A stretch of DNA of 6,813 bases from an uncultured beta proteobacterium (GTDB lineage: Bacteria; Pseudomonadota; Gammaproteobacteria; Burkholderiales; Burkholderiaceae_C), in the NCBI GenBank assembly GCA_903870955.1, contig CAIQEX010000600.1:1-6813 (forward strand). The letters run 5' to 3'. A program made the translations under genes and the position numbers. How positions within the stretch are numbered: position 1 is the first letter of the stretch; every line of letters begins with the position of its first letter. Of this stretch, positions 1-4,854 are shown in pieces. The notes beneath the pieces are model-generated. The model searched no databases. It had not been told where the DNA came from and worked only from the letters and a program-made list of their open reading frames with translations.

Positions 1-190
1 AATCAACGAAAACGCCACCTTCATAGTTGCCCAGTTCGTCCAATATTTGCGTGGACTGAAAAGTGAATCCTTTGTTTGCAAGCAGGATTCCACGACCATC
101 CACCAAGGTAAATGGCAGGGGTACATGGAGCTTGATCGATTGCAAATTTACCGGTGCCAATTGAGCACCTGGCCTGAGTTGCTGTTTCAT
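1..190 (-). CDS. N-terminal part of a probable HD-domain (HD-GYP-like) phosphohydrolase, cut by the window edge
   Basis: Reading leftward from the ATG at 190-188 gives 63 residues with no stop, beginning MKQQLRPGAQLAPVNLQSIK and containing LPFTLVDGRGILLANKGF. This 'VNL.SI....PLPF.L.D..G.LLA.KG' pattern resembles the short domain that precedes the HD domain in many betaproteobacterial HD-GYP-like proteins; that likeness is from memory. The HD motif itself would lie outside the window, so the catalytic function (cyclic-di-GMP hydrolysis in true HD-GYP proteins) is inferred. The gene starts 22 bases after the response-regulator stop on the same strand, so the two are probably co-transcribed. There is no good Shine-Dalgarno directly before the ATG; an AAAGGA lies farther back, in the end of the upstream gene, which would fit translational coupling. 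The frame is open upstream of the ATG, but I see no better start. Confidence 0.6.
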   Translation of the reverse strand, partial: MKQQLRPGAQLAPVNLQSIKLHVPLPFTLVDGRGILLANKGFTFQSTQILDELGNYEGGVFVD

Positions 191-212
191 TTTTCGGACT
201 AAAGAGTGACGT

Positions 213-611
213 TCATCCTTTAAGTCCGAACGCCGCAAAAAACTCCTGCTCGCTAAATGGCTTGGTCAGAGCCCCGCGCATTTTTAAACCGATGCCGTTG
301 CCGTAAAGTTTGGCGGCATGAAGGACCGCCACATCATGCCCACTGATCAGTAGCACGGGCATACCGATAGTCGACTCGGCCAGACGCTGCATGACTACAA
401 AACCATCCATGTCCGGCAGGGACAAATCAAGAATGATGGCATCGAAATTCAACAAGTTAGGGCTCTTCAACAGGTCTGTGCCAAATGGGAAAAACTCGCT
501 ATCGAAGCCCGCCGAGTCCAGCATGTGACTCAGCAACTGGCCAATGAACAGGTCGTCTTCAACAATCGCAAATCGCAATGGCTGACTCGAAGTCGCGAAT
601 TCGGTAGTCAC
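213..611 (-). CDS. Stand-alone receiver-domain response regulator (CheY-like)
   Basis: This 132-aa protein is almost entirely one receiver domain. The acidic pocket is E18-D19-D20 (FAIVEDD), the phosphoacceptor is D62 in ILDLSLPDMDG, the conserved Ser/Thr is S90 in LLISG, and the conserved Lys is K117 in LTKPF. All residues needed for phosphotransfer are therefore present. There is no DNA-binding or enzymatic output domain, so it presumably signals by protein contact, as CheY or Spo0F do. The start is GTG at 611-609, preceded by AAAGG at 7-base spacing. It lies upstream of the HD-phosphohydrolase-like gene in the same direction, and such pairs often join a histidine kinase pathway to cyclic-di-GMP turnover (inference). 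No kinase is in the window. A sigma-70-like promoter lies about 160 bases upstream. Confidence 0.92.
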   Translation of the reverse strand: MTTEFATSSQPLRFAIVEDDLFIGQLLSHMLDSAGFDSEFFPFGTDLLKSPNLLNFDAIILDLSLPDMDGFVVMQRLAESTIGMPVLLISGHDVAVLHAAKLYGNGIGLKMRGALTKPFSEQEFFAAFGLKG

Positions 612-750
612 TTTGATGCCTTTGTCGCCACCGGCTGGTATCTAAAGTTCGTGAATGCCTGTGTCGGCGTAGTCAAAGTTTGTGGCATAGCATCGGAAAC
701 CTGCTTAACAACAGGGAACTTAAAGTTAACGTAAGTCAAAATTAAAACGC

Positions 751-785
751 AAAAATATTAAAATTTCGTTAATTTTAATATTTTT
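751..785. repeat. Perfect 15-bp AT-rich inverted repeat overlapping the promoter -10
   Basis: Arm AAAAATATTAAAATT (751-765) is the exact reverse complement of AATTTTAATATTTTT (771-785), with the 5-base spacer TCGTT between them. The right arm covers the proposed -10, and the left arm lies at and just after the expected transcription start. It could be an operator for a repressor, a site for an AT-preferring nucleoid protein such as an H-NS/MvaT-like protein, or a hairpin at the 5' end of the transcript. It lies about 150 bases past the TVP38-like stop, so a bidirectional terminator is possible but less likely. Confidence 0.75.
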
Positions 786-800
786 ATCAATTTGTGGCAA
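772..800 (-). promoter_or_regulatory. Sigma-70-like promoter for the response-regulator gene
   Basis: On the minus strand, TTGCCA (800-795) is followed after exactly 17 bases by TAAAAT (777-772). Each hexamer differs from the consensus (TTGACA, TATAAT) at one position. Transcription would start near 765 and give a leader of about 150 bases before the GTG at 611. The region is very AT-rich, so a -10-like match alone would mean little; the good -35 at ideal spacing and the correct orientation make it credible. The -10 lies inside the inverted repeat at 751-785. Confidence 0.6.
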
Positions 801-935
801 AAAATACAACGAAACCCCAAGCAGTAGCCAATGGCCAGGCCCAGAAGCGGCAGCACCCGTAGGTGTACCTGTCTGCCCTCCCGGTGCACCACAGAGATAG
901 GCAGGGCGGCAGGCTCAGAGTCCACCAACTTTGCC

Positions 936-1514
936 TTAACCCAATTTCATGACTTTTGCGAGGTAGTCGAATAGCACGCAGTACGCTGCAATCGGAATAG
1001 GCAGCCCCAGCAAGGTTGCCACCATGTATTGCCTGAAGCCGATGCCTGACATGGCCAGCGCAAAGTTCAAGGCCGCCAGCGTCTGAAAAATAGTGCGCAA
1101 AACGATGACATTGCGAACCGGATGCGCGTGCAAGTGCGACATAAGCCGTTGCGCCAACGTGCCGCGCAGCTGTTGGACCGCGTCACCACCCACCAGTCGA
1201 ACACTTAGAAAAGTCACTGCACAAGAAATACTGGCCGCCAGATAGGTGACGAGTCCGCCGTTCAACTTGCCCAACACCAGAACTGCTGATGCCAGAAAAA
1301 TCCAACCCGGAACCTGCACCAGATTACCCAGCGCAAACAGCAGTACGAAGAGCGCAAGCCCTTCCCAGCGGCTCGCTAAAAGCGTCTCGCGCAAAAATGC
1401 CACGCTGAAGTTTTGCCGTAATCCGGACCACTGCACAAAGCCCAGCAACAAGGCCACAAACAGCAGAACCAGAACCAGCCTGCGATATCGGTTCCATACG
1501 TCGGACGTATTCAT
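936..1514 (-). CDS. TVP38/TMEM64 (VTT/DedA-like) inner-membrane protein
   Basis: This is a 192-aa hydrophobic protein with an N-terminal membrane segment at about residues 13-29, a short amphipathic stretch, then a VTT-type core at about 50-180. The core includes FALGNLVQVPGWIFLASAVL, a second hydrophobic block ending SVRLVGG, and the late segment VLRTIF...MVATLLGLPIP. VTT/DedA-superfamily proteins act in membrane lipid translocation or homeostasis; the role here is unknown. In many relatives the residues after the conserved Arg read as a Pro-containing RxxPxxP; here it is RTIFQTL, so those prolines are missing. The ATG at 1514 overlaps the DUF1223 stop as ATGA, indicating translational coupling, so I prefer it to the GTG six bases upstream. 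It is the last gene of the three-gene operon. Confidence 0.85.
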   Translation of the reverse strand: MNTSDVWNRYRRLVLVLLFVALLLGFVQWSGLRQNFSVAFLRETLLASRWEGLALFVLLFALGNLVQVPGWIFLASAVLVLGKLNGGLVTYLAASISCAVTFLSVRLVGGDAVQQLRGTLAQRLMSHLHAHPVRNVIVLRTIFQTLAALNFALAMSGIGFRQYMVATLLGLPIPIAAYCVLFDYLAKVMKLG

Positions 1515-2272
1515 GAACACTGCAGACTGACCGCTTGCAGCGTCTCGCCTGTTTGAACGTTGGAGATGACCAGGTTGATTTGGCGCGGATGGTCCGGCTG
1601 GACGGGGATGGCATAGAACTTCAAAGTCTGGGTCCCCTTGTAGCGGCCGGCTGGCACGTACTGCCGCACCACAAAATCGTGTTTCAAAAATTCACCCGCA
1701 TTTTCTCCTGCCTTTACGCGCGAGCTGTGGTTGTGCTCGGTGACGGTCCAGTAGGCGGTCCATGCGCTGGATCCGTTCTCGGGCGTCACCAGGGCTTCAT
1801 AGGCATCCGTGCGTTCAGATTGCCGCAAAGTTATGGCTGCATGCGCGGGTGCCGTGTAATCGACAGATTGCCAGGGCAGCCTCCAATTGCTCCAATCGCG
1901 CCCATTGCGCACCAGCTGTGGGGTGTAAATTCCGCTCAAACTATTGGCTTCAGCAACTTCCCTTTGGCGACTTGTGAAGGCGGGATTGGCAAACGGGTCT
2001 TTCCAGCCAATGTAGTCCCAATAGGCCACGTGAAATGCTTGCGCCACGACCGGCTTTCCCTTCCAGGTGGACAGCCATTGATCGGCAGGTGGGCACGAAC
2101 TACAGCCCTCTGAGGTGTAGAGCTCAAGCACCGGCGTCAGGCGCTCCCCCGACTTGATTTCACACGCCGCAGTACTGGCCATTGCAGTGGTTGAAACCAT
2201 GGATGCGATGAGCGCATGAACGGTCGCTTTTCTGATCCGCACAGCGCTTGGATTACAAAATAGTTGTCCCAT
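1511..2272 (-). CDS. Exported DUF1223 family protein (thioredoxin-like fold)
   Basis: The protein has 253 residues. After a basic start (VRIRK) comes a hydrophobic stretch ending near AMASTAA, a Sec signal peptide probably cut around residues 32-36. The Cys after it lacks a proper lipobox. The mature part shows DUF1223 hallmarks: LELYTSEGCSSCPPAD with C57 and C60 as a CxxC pair, FHVAYWDYIGWKDPFA at about 80-95, and YTPQLVRNG at about 116-124. Family members are predicted to be thioredoxin-like and secreted; no reaction is firmly established. The start is ATG 2272, with GGAG seven bases upstream and 13 bases after the previous stop. In-frame starts farther upstream (2335, 2296) would overlap the zinc-finger gene and place extra residues before the signal peptide. 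It is the middle gene of the operon. Confidence 0.9.
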   Translation of the reverse strand: MGQLFCNPSAVRIRKATVHALIASMVSTTAMASTAACEIKSGERLTPVLELYTSEGCSSCPPADQWLSTWKGKPVVAQAFHVAYWDYIGWKDPFANPAFTSRQREVAEANSLSGIYTPQLVRNGRDWSNWRLPWQSVDYTAPAHAAITLRQSERTDAYEALVTPENGSSAWTAYWTVTEHNHSSRVKAGENAGEFLKHDFVVRQYVPAGRYKGTQTLKFYAIPVQPDHPRQINLVISNVQTGETLQAVSLQCS

Positions 2273-2279
2273 GATATTG

Positions 2280-2283
2280 CTCC
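2280..2283 (-). promoter_or_regulatory. Ribosome binding site GGAG that fixes the DUF1223 start
   Basis: GGAG on the minus strand lies seven bases before the ATG at 2272 and between the zinc-finger stop (2286) and that ATG. No comparable site precedes the two longer in-frame starts. Confidence 0.7.
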
Positions 2284-2285
2284 GT

Positions 2286-2492
2286 CTATTCGTCATTGTC
2301 TCGGCTTTGGTAAGAATGCCATTGGCGCAATGCATTTCGGAGCGTCATGAATTGCCGCTCAAAAACCGGGCAGGCGTCGCAGAAATTCATATGAATGCGC
2401 AAGGCCAGACGTTCGCTCAACGGCAAAGCACGGTCCTCACGCGCAACAACCAGTGCGGTGACCTCTTTGCAGGTGCGTTTGAGCGGCATCAT
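2286..2492 (-). CDS. Small zinc-finger (zf-HC2/ZAS-like) putative anti-sigma factor
   Basis: This 68-aa protein has the pattern C8 ... H34-xxx-C38-xx-C41 (TCKEVTALVV... then LRIHMNFCDAC), the zinc-binding arrangement of zinc-associated anti-sigma (ZAS) domains. The segment between, with an ...LPLSERLALRIH helix, also fits. It has no membrane segment and no sensor domain, so it would be a soluble minimal anti-sigma or a stand-alone zinc-finger protein. Such genes usually follow an ECF sigma gene, but none is found upstream on this strand. It lies 13 bases before DUF1223 and heads the operon. The start is one of two adjacent ATGs (2492 or 2489), and neither has a clear Shine-Dalgarno. The function is inferred from the motif only. 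Confidence 0.8.
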   Translation of the reverse strand: MMPLKRTCKEVTALVVAREDRALPLSERLALRIHMNFCDACPVFERQFMTLRNALRQWHSYQSRDNDE

Positions 2493-2572
2493 GGCGAAAA
2501 AAGTTGCGTAAGCCCGTTTTAGTTTCAGATTGGCGCGTGAACGGATTCAAACGCCATGCATGGGTACATATC

Positions 2573-2603
2573 GGTTGGTCGGACTCCGGCTCAAATCCTT
2601 ACA
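2573..2603 (-). promoter_or_regulatory. Candidate ECF-sigma-type promoter for the zinc-finger/DUF1223/TVP38 operon
   Basis: On the minus strand TGTAAGGAT (2603-2595) precedes TCCGACCAACC (2583-2573). Taking TGTAAG and CGAC as the cores, the gap is 16 bases, the usual spacing for ECF promoters, and the C/G-rich -10 is unlike a sigma-70 -10. Transcription would start near 2570, about 80 bases before the ATG. The assignment rests on general likeness to ECF promoters, not on a known regulon. It fits an operon headed by an anti-sigma-like gene that controls its own expression. Confidence 0.35.
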
Positions 2604-2704
2604 GCCAGTGTTACGAAAGTTGGTGTCGGTCATCCAGGGTTCGCCTTATCCAAAGCCCGTGGCAACAAAACCACCCACGTTCTTTACCCGAAGTTTTCGC
2701 TTCA

Positions 2705-2724
2705 ATTGTTCGCACGTGAACAAT
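2705..2724. repeat. Operator-like dyad ATTGTTC-N6-GAACAAT
   Basis: ATTGTTC (2705-2711) and GAACAAT (2718-2724) are exact reverse complements around the 6-base spacer GCACGT. The total of 20 bp with half-site centres 13 bp apart suits a dimeric helix-turn-helix regulator. It lies about 90 bases upstream of the lipoprotein start. No T-tract follows on either strand, so it is not a terminator. The cognate regulator is unknown. Confidence 0.55.
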
Positions 2725-2765
2725 CTTTGCGGCATGGCTGAGCATGCAGATCGGATAGTCAACGC

Positions 2766-2780
2766 GGCGCAAATTGCGCC
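2766..2780. repeat. Compact palindrome GGCGCAA-A-TTGCGCC upstream of the lipoprotein gene
   Basis: This is a perfect palindrome with 7-bp arms around a single central A, ending 20 bases before the ribosome binding site of the lipoprotein gene. It could be an operator near the transcription start, or form a short GGCGC/GCGCC hairpin in the leader. Which of the two cannot be told from sequence. Confidence 0.5.
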
Positions 2781-2813
2781 TGTTTGAACTTCACTTACAT
2801 AAAGGAAATCTCC

Positions 2814-3155
2814 ATGAAAAAATCCATCATCGTTGTGACCTCGGTCGCAATAACCCTTGCCAGCGTAGCCGCGTGCGCGGTCACACCGGTGCTGCACGGC
2901 ACGGTGCTGGCGCCAAGTGGGCCCAAAATGGCTCCGGGTGTGCAGGGCACGGGCGTTAACCCCGGTTCGGTCTTGCCTACTCCGGCGCCAACCGTTCACG
3001 GCACGGGTGTTAATCCCGGTTCGGTCTTGCCCACACCAGTGCCTGCTCCAGTGCAAGCGGTTCACGGTACTGACATTTTTCGCGGCCCCGTTGTGTTCAT
3101 TCCAGAGCCAACCCTTCACGGTACCGTCGTCTATCCAGGCGCGGTGAAAAACTAG
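2814..3155 (+). CDS. Small repetitive Pro/Gly-rich lipoprotein with HGT repeats, function unknown
   Basis: The protein has 113 residues. MKK, a hydrophobic stretch and the lipobox V18-A-A-C21 mark a lipoprotein signal peptide, so the mature protein should be lipidated at C21 and membrane-anchored in the periplasm or outer membrane. The mature part of about 93 residues is built from five degenerate units starting [VL](H/Q)GT at about residues 27, 43, 61, 83 and 101. The two central units share GTGVNPGSVLPTP and are spaced 18 residues apart. It is rich in Pro, Gly, Val and Thr, has only one Cys, and four of the five units carry HGT. I do not recognise a family. AAAGGA at 2801-2806, seven bases before the ATG, fixes the start; an in-frame TTG at 2784 would spoil the signal peptide. 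The next gene in the same direction is the JmjC-type oxygenase. Confidence 0.82.
   Translation: MKKSIIVVTSVAITLASVAACAVTPVLHGTVLAPSGPKMAPGVQGTGVNPGSVLPTPAPTVHGTGVNPGSVLPTPVPAPVQAVHGTDIFRGPVVFIPEPTLHGTVVYPGAVKN
2940..3047 (+). repeat. Two tandem 54-bp coding repeats in the lipoprotein gene
   Basis: The segments 2940-2993 and 2994-3047 align in register at a 54-base (18-codon) period. The best-conserved part is GGTTCGGTCTTGCC in both. Differences include silent changes (GGC/GGT, AAC/AAT), showing that the copies have diverged under coding constraint rather than being a fresh duplication. Less similar units flank them on both sides. Confidence 0.8.
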
Positions 3156-3179
3156 TTACTGCCCCTTCGTAAGCTGAAT

Positions 3180-3214
3180 CGATCTTGGGCGATTGAAAGA
3201 TCCGCTCAAGATCG
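3180..3214 (+). other. Strong hairpin between the lipoprotein and oxygenase genes
   Basis: CGATCTTGGGC (3180-3190) pairs with GCTCAAGATCG (3204-3214) over 11 bp, one of them a G-U pair in RNA, around a 13-base loop. It lies 25 bases after the lipoprotein stop and about 60 bases before the oxygenase start. No U-tract follows, so a classic intrinsic terminator is unlikely. It may stabilise the 3' end of the lipoprotein message, weaken read-through, or be a protein-binding dyad. Confidence 0.5.
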
Positions 3215-3276
3215 TTCCACGCCAAGACCTGCATTGATGTGGCCTTCGCGCAGTGCATTTATCAAACAAGGCGAAT

Positions 3277-4491
3277 ATGTCTCCCCCGATCAATACTGCG
3301 TTATCTGGCTTGATGCTTCCCTTGTCAGAGGCTGAATTCTGCGAAAAACACTGGCCGGATCACCATGCCGTTGTGCATGGGCCAAGGGATCGACTTCCTG
3401 GTCTGTTTCAAAATCCGATCCTTGCAAATGCACCGACACTGTTTGCAAACTACCGTGGCCGCACGGCATTCAGCAAGGGCACTACGGGCCCACGCTCTTA
3501 CGTGGTCCAACAGGTTGACCCGGCCATTCTTTTCGGTATGGGCTTGTCTTTGTATCTGCCTGATCTGGAATCCGTGTTGCCGGAAGCTCCCGCATTTTTG
3601 CGGGCGCTGGAGCTCGCACTGGGTATCGGACCGGGCACTGCGCGGATAACTGCATGGGCATCGCCCAAGGGCGAGAAGATCACTTGTCACTATGACGCCG
3701 AAGAGGTCATATCCATCCAGTTGCAGGGGCACAAGCGATTTTCATTTGCACCGCAAAAAGCCCTGGAATCACCGGTAGGCGCGCAATTCGGTTTGTGCAG
3801 CGTTCCGGTGGAGGATCTGTATCCGCAAGTGGGCCAGGGCTTTCCAGATCCCAAAGATTTTGTGTTTGAAGATGTTGAGATGCTGCCGGGCTCACTCCTG
3901 TTTTTGCCACGAGGCACCTGGCATCACACTGCGTCCGAAGAGGATTCGTTGTCCATCACGATCGTGCTTTCACCTCCCAGCGCGATGGAGCAGTTGCTAC
4001 CGGTAATCCGATCCTTGCTGTTGCAGGACACCGCATGGCGCAGACCGCAGTATGCTGGTCGCGCAGACATGGATGAGAGGCTGGCTAGCCTGGTCTCAGC
4101 GGTTAAACAGTTGCGGCCTGAGCATCTATTGCCGCGCCTCACTTTGGAACAAGTGGGTACGTTTCAGAGTGAGTTTCGTTTTCAAAAAAATCCCGGTTGG
4201 CTATTGAAACACCAATTGGAAAATGGAGTGCTCACCATCAATCCGATTCCAGGGCCGGCTTACGAACCTGTCATTGGAATATTTGAAGCGCAGGTGCCCA
4301 TCCATCTTGAAGGCCTTGTGGCGTGGATTGAAGGCGAGGCAAAGTCGTTCACGTTTGGCTTTCTCTGCCGTGCTTTTGACAACTTGTTGAATGAAGAAGT
4401 CGAACAGTTGCTAAGGTACCTGGCCGGTGTCGGATACATCCAGTACCTGAATTTTCCGCGCCTCGACTACGGCGCAGGTCCGATAACTTGA
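3277..4491 (+). CDS. JmjC/cupin-type Fe(II)/2-oxoglutarate oxygenase (ribosomal-oxygenase-like)
   Basis: This 404-aa protein probably catalyses 2-oxoglutarate-dependent hydroxylation of a protein side chain. Iron ligands are visible: H138 and D140 in CHYDAEE (HxD) and a distal His at about 216 in LLFLPRGTWHHT. Between them is ISIQLQGHKRFSF, matching the 'LQ..G.K.W/F' strand of the cupin_4/JmjC family that includes YcfD/RoxA and the human MINA53 and NO66 enzymes. The C-terminal third, with EAQVPIHLEGLVAWIEGEA and EEVEQLLRYLAGVGYIQYL, resembles the winged-helix domain of that family. YcfD is about 373 residues, so the length is typical or slightly long. The start is ATG 3277 with AAGG five bases before it; the GTG at 3253 lacks such a site. 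It follows the lipoprotein gene by 121 bases. The substrate is unknown, and because other YcfD-like paralogues exist it need not be ribosomal. Confidence 0.85.
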   Translation: MSPPINTALSGLMLPLSEAEFCEKHWPDHHAVVHGPRDRLPGLFQNPILANAPTLFANYRGRTAFSKGTTGPRSYVVQQVDPAILFGMGLSLYLPDLESVLPEAPAFLRALELALGIGPGTARITAWASPKGEKITCHYDAEEVISIQLQGHKRFSFAPQKALESPVGAQFGLCSVPVEDLYPQVGQGFPDPKDFVFEDVEMLPGSLLFLPRGTWHHTASEEDSLSITIVLSPPSAMEQLLPVIRSLLLQDTAWRRPQYAGRADMDERLASLVSAVKQLRPEHLLPRLTLEQVGTFQSEFRFQKNPGWLLKHQLENGVLTINPIPGPAYEPVIGIFEAQVPIHLEGLVAWIEGEAKSFTFGFLCRAFDNLLNEEVEQLLRYLAGVGYIQYLNFPRLDYGAGPIT

Positions 4492-4546
4492 AAAGCTGGG
4501 TGGCAGTGTCCGGCTTCATTTGAATGGAGGTCGGAGATGGCTCAGG

Positions 4547-4564
4547 CGGGCTGGTAGCTGCCCG
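4547..4564. terminator. Weak hairpin between two convergent genes
   Basis: CGGGC (4547-4551) and GCCCG (4560-4564) can form a 5-bp GC stem in the 81-base gap between the oxygenase stop and the minus-strand hypothetical gene. The position suits a bidirectional terminator, but neither strand has a U-tract after it. Confidence 0.2.
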
Positions 4565-4572
4565 TAAGAAGG

Positions 4573-4758
4573 TTATTCAAGCAAGGGCGGTTCATCGCTG
4601 GTCAGACTACAAATCTTGATAAGCCATTGACCATCCGACTGGCGTTCCACGACGCTAAGTGACGTACCGTTGCAGGCCCGATATGCAGCCGGCATTTTGT
4701 CCATCAGTTCCTGCACCTCTTCATGAAAGGTCAAAGGCAGTTTAGGGTAGCTGCGCAA
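4573..4758 (-). CDS. Possible small hypothetical protein, 61 aa
   Basis: The frame reads LRSYPKLPLTFHEEVQELMD and continues with SLSVVERQSDGQWLIKICSL before the stop at 4573. The mix of residues and the regular pattern of charged and hydrophobic positions look protein-like, and no other gene competes for this stretch. I do not recognise a family. The start is uncertain. TTG 4758 is the first usual start codon I find after the stop at 4849-4851 and has no Shine-Dalgarno; an in-frame ATG farther in (MDKMPAAYR) would give a shorter protein of about 43 residues. It lies 96 bases downstream of the MFS gene in the same direction and could share its transcript. Confidence 0.4.
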   Translation of the reverse strand: MRSYPKLPLTFHEEVQELMDKMPAAYRACNGTSLSVVERQSDGQWLIKICSLTSDEPPLLE

Positions 4759-4854
4759 TGGCGTGATGCAGAACTTTGGATGGCGGCTATCGCGGTATGT
4801 TTTCTTTTTGACCCTACTGCGTGAAAGACAACATCCAATACCCAGCGTTCAATC

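Larger units (their letters stand above)
612..935. other. Intergenic region upstream of the response regulator, no gene seen
   Basis: No convincing coding sequence lies here on either strand. The part at about 735-800 is strikingly AT-rich compared with the rest of the window and holds the promoter candidate and inverted repeat listed separately. Nearer the TVP38-like stop, 868-878 can pair with 904-913 (GCCC/GGGC plus CCTG/CAGG around a small internal loop), enclosing the palindrome GGTGCACC at 883-890. That could be the folded 3' end of the minus-strand operon. It has no U-tract, so I do not call it a terminator. Confidence 0.6.
2493..2813. other. Divergent intergenic control region, no gene supported
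   Basis: This stretch of about 320 bases separates the minus-strand operon from the plus-strand lipoprotein gene. It contains an ECF-like promoter candidate facing left (2573-2603), a dyad at 2705-2724 and a compact palindrome at 2766-2780, each listed separately. I found no convincing sigma-70 promoter for the plus-strand gene and no ECF sigma gene or clear remnant. Confidence 0.6.

Noticed and set aside
868..913. Hairpin after the TVP38-like gene as an intrinsic terminator
   Set aside because: The stem is interrupted by an internal loop and there is no U-tract after it, so only a mention in the intergenic entry is justified.
1535..2113. Long plus-strand frame (192 codons) antisense to DUF1223
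   Set aside because: DUF1223 motifs on the minus strand are clear, and the plus-strand product has no domain-like pattern.
2493..2633. Possible remnant of an ECF sigma gene upstream of the zinc-finger gene, including a 28-codon minus-strand frame from ATG 2633 to 2547 and a basic stretch (RSRANLKLKR) in frame before the zinc-finger ATG
   Set aside because: The short frame overlaps the candidate promoter, and the basic stretch is too short and too weakly like a sigma region 4 to call a pseudogene.
2774..2801. TTGCGC-N16-TACATA as a sigma-70 promoter of the lipoprotein gene
   Set aside because: Transcription would start at or past the ribosome binding site (2801-2806), leaving no usable leader.
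2646..3119. Long minus-strand frame (157 codons) opposite the lipoprotein gene
   Set aside because: It is the mirror of the repeats in the plus-strand gene, shows no recognisable domain or ribosome binding site, and the plus-strand gene has a lipobox and a good Shine-Dalgarno.
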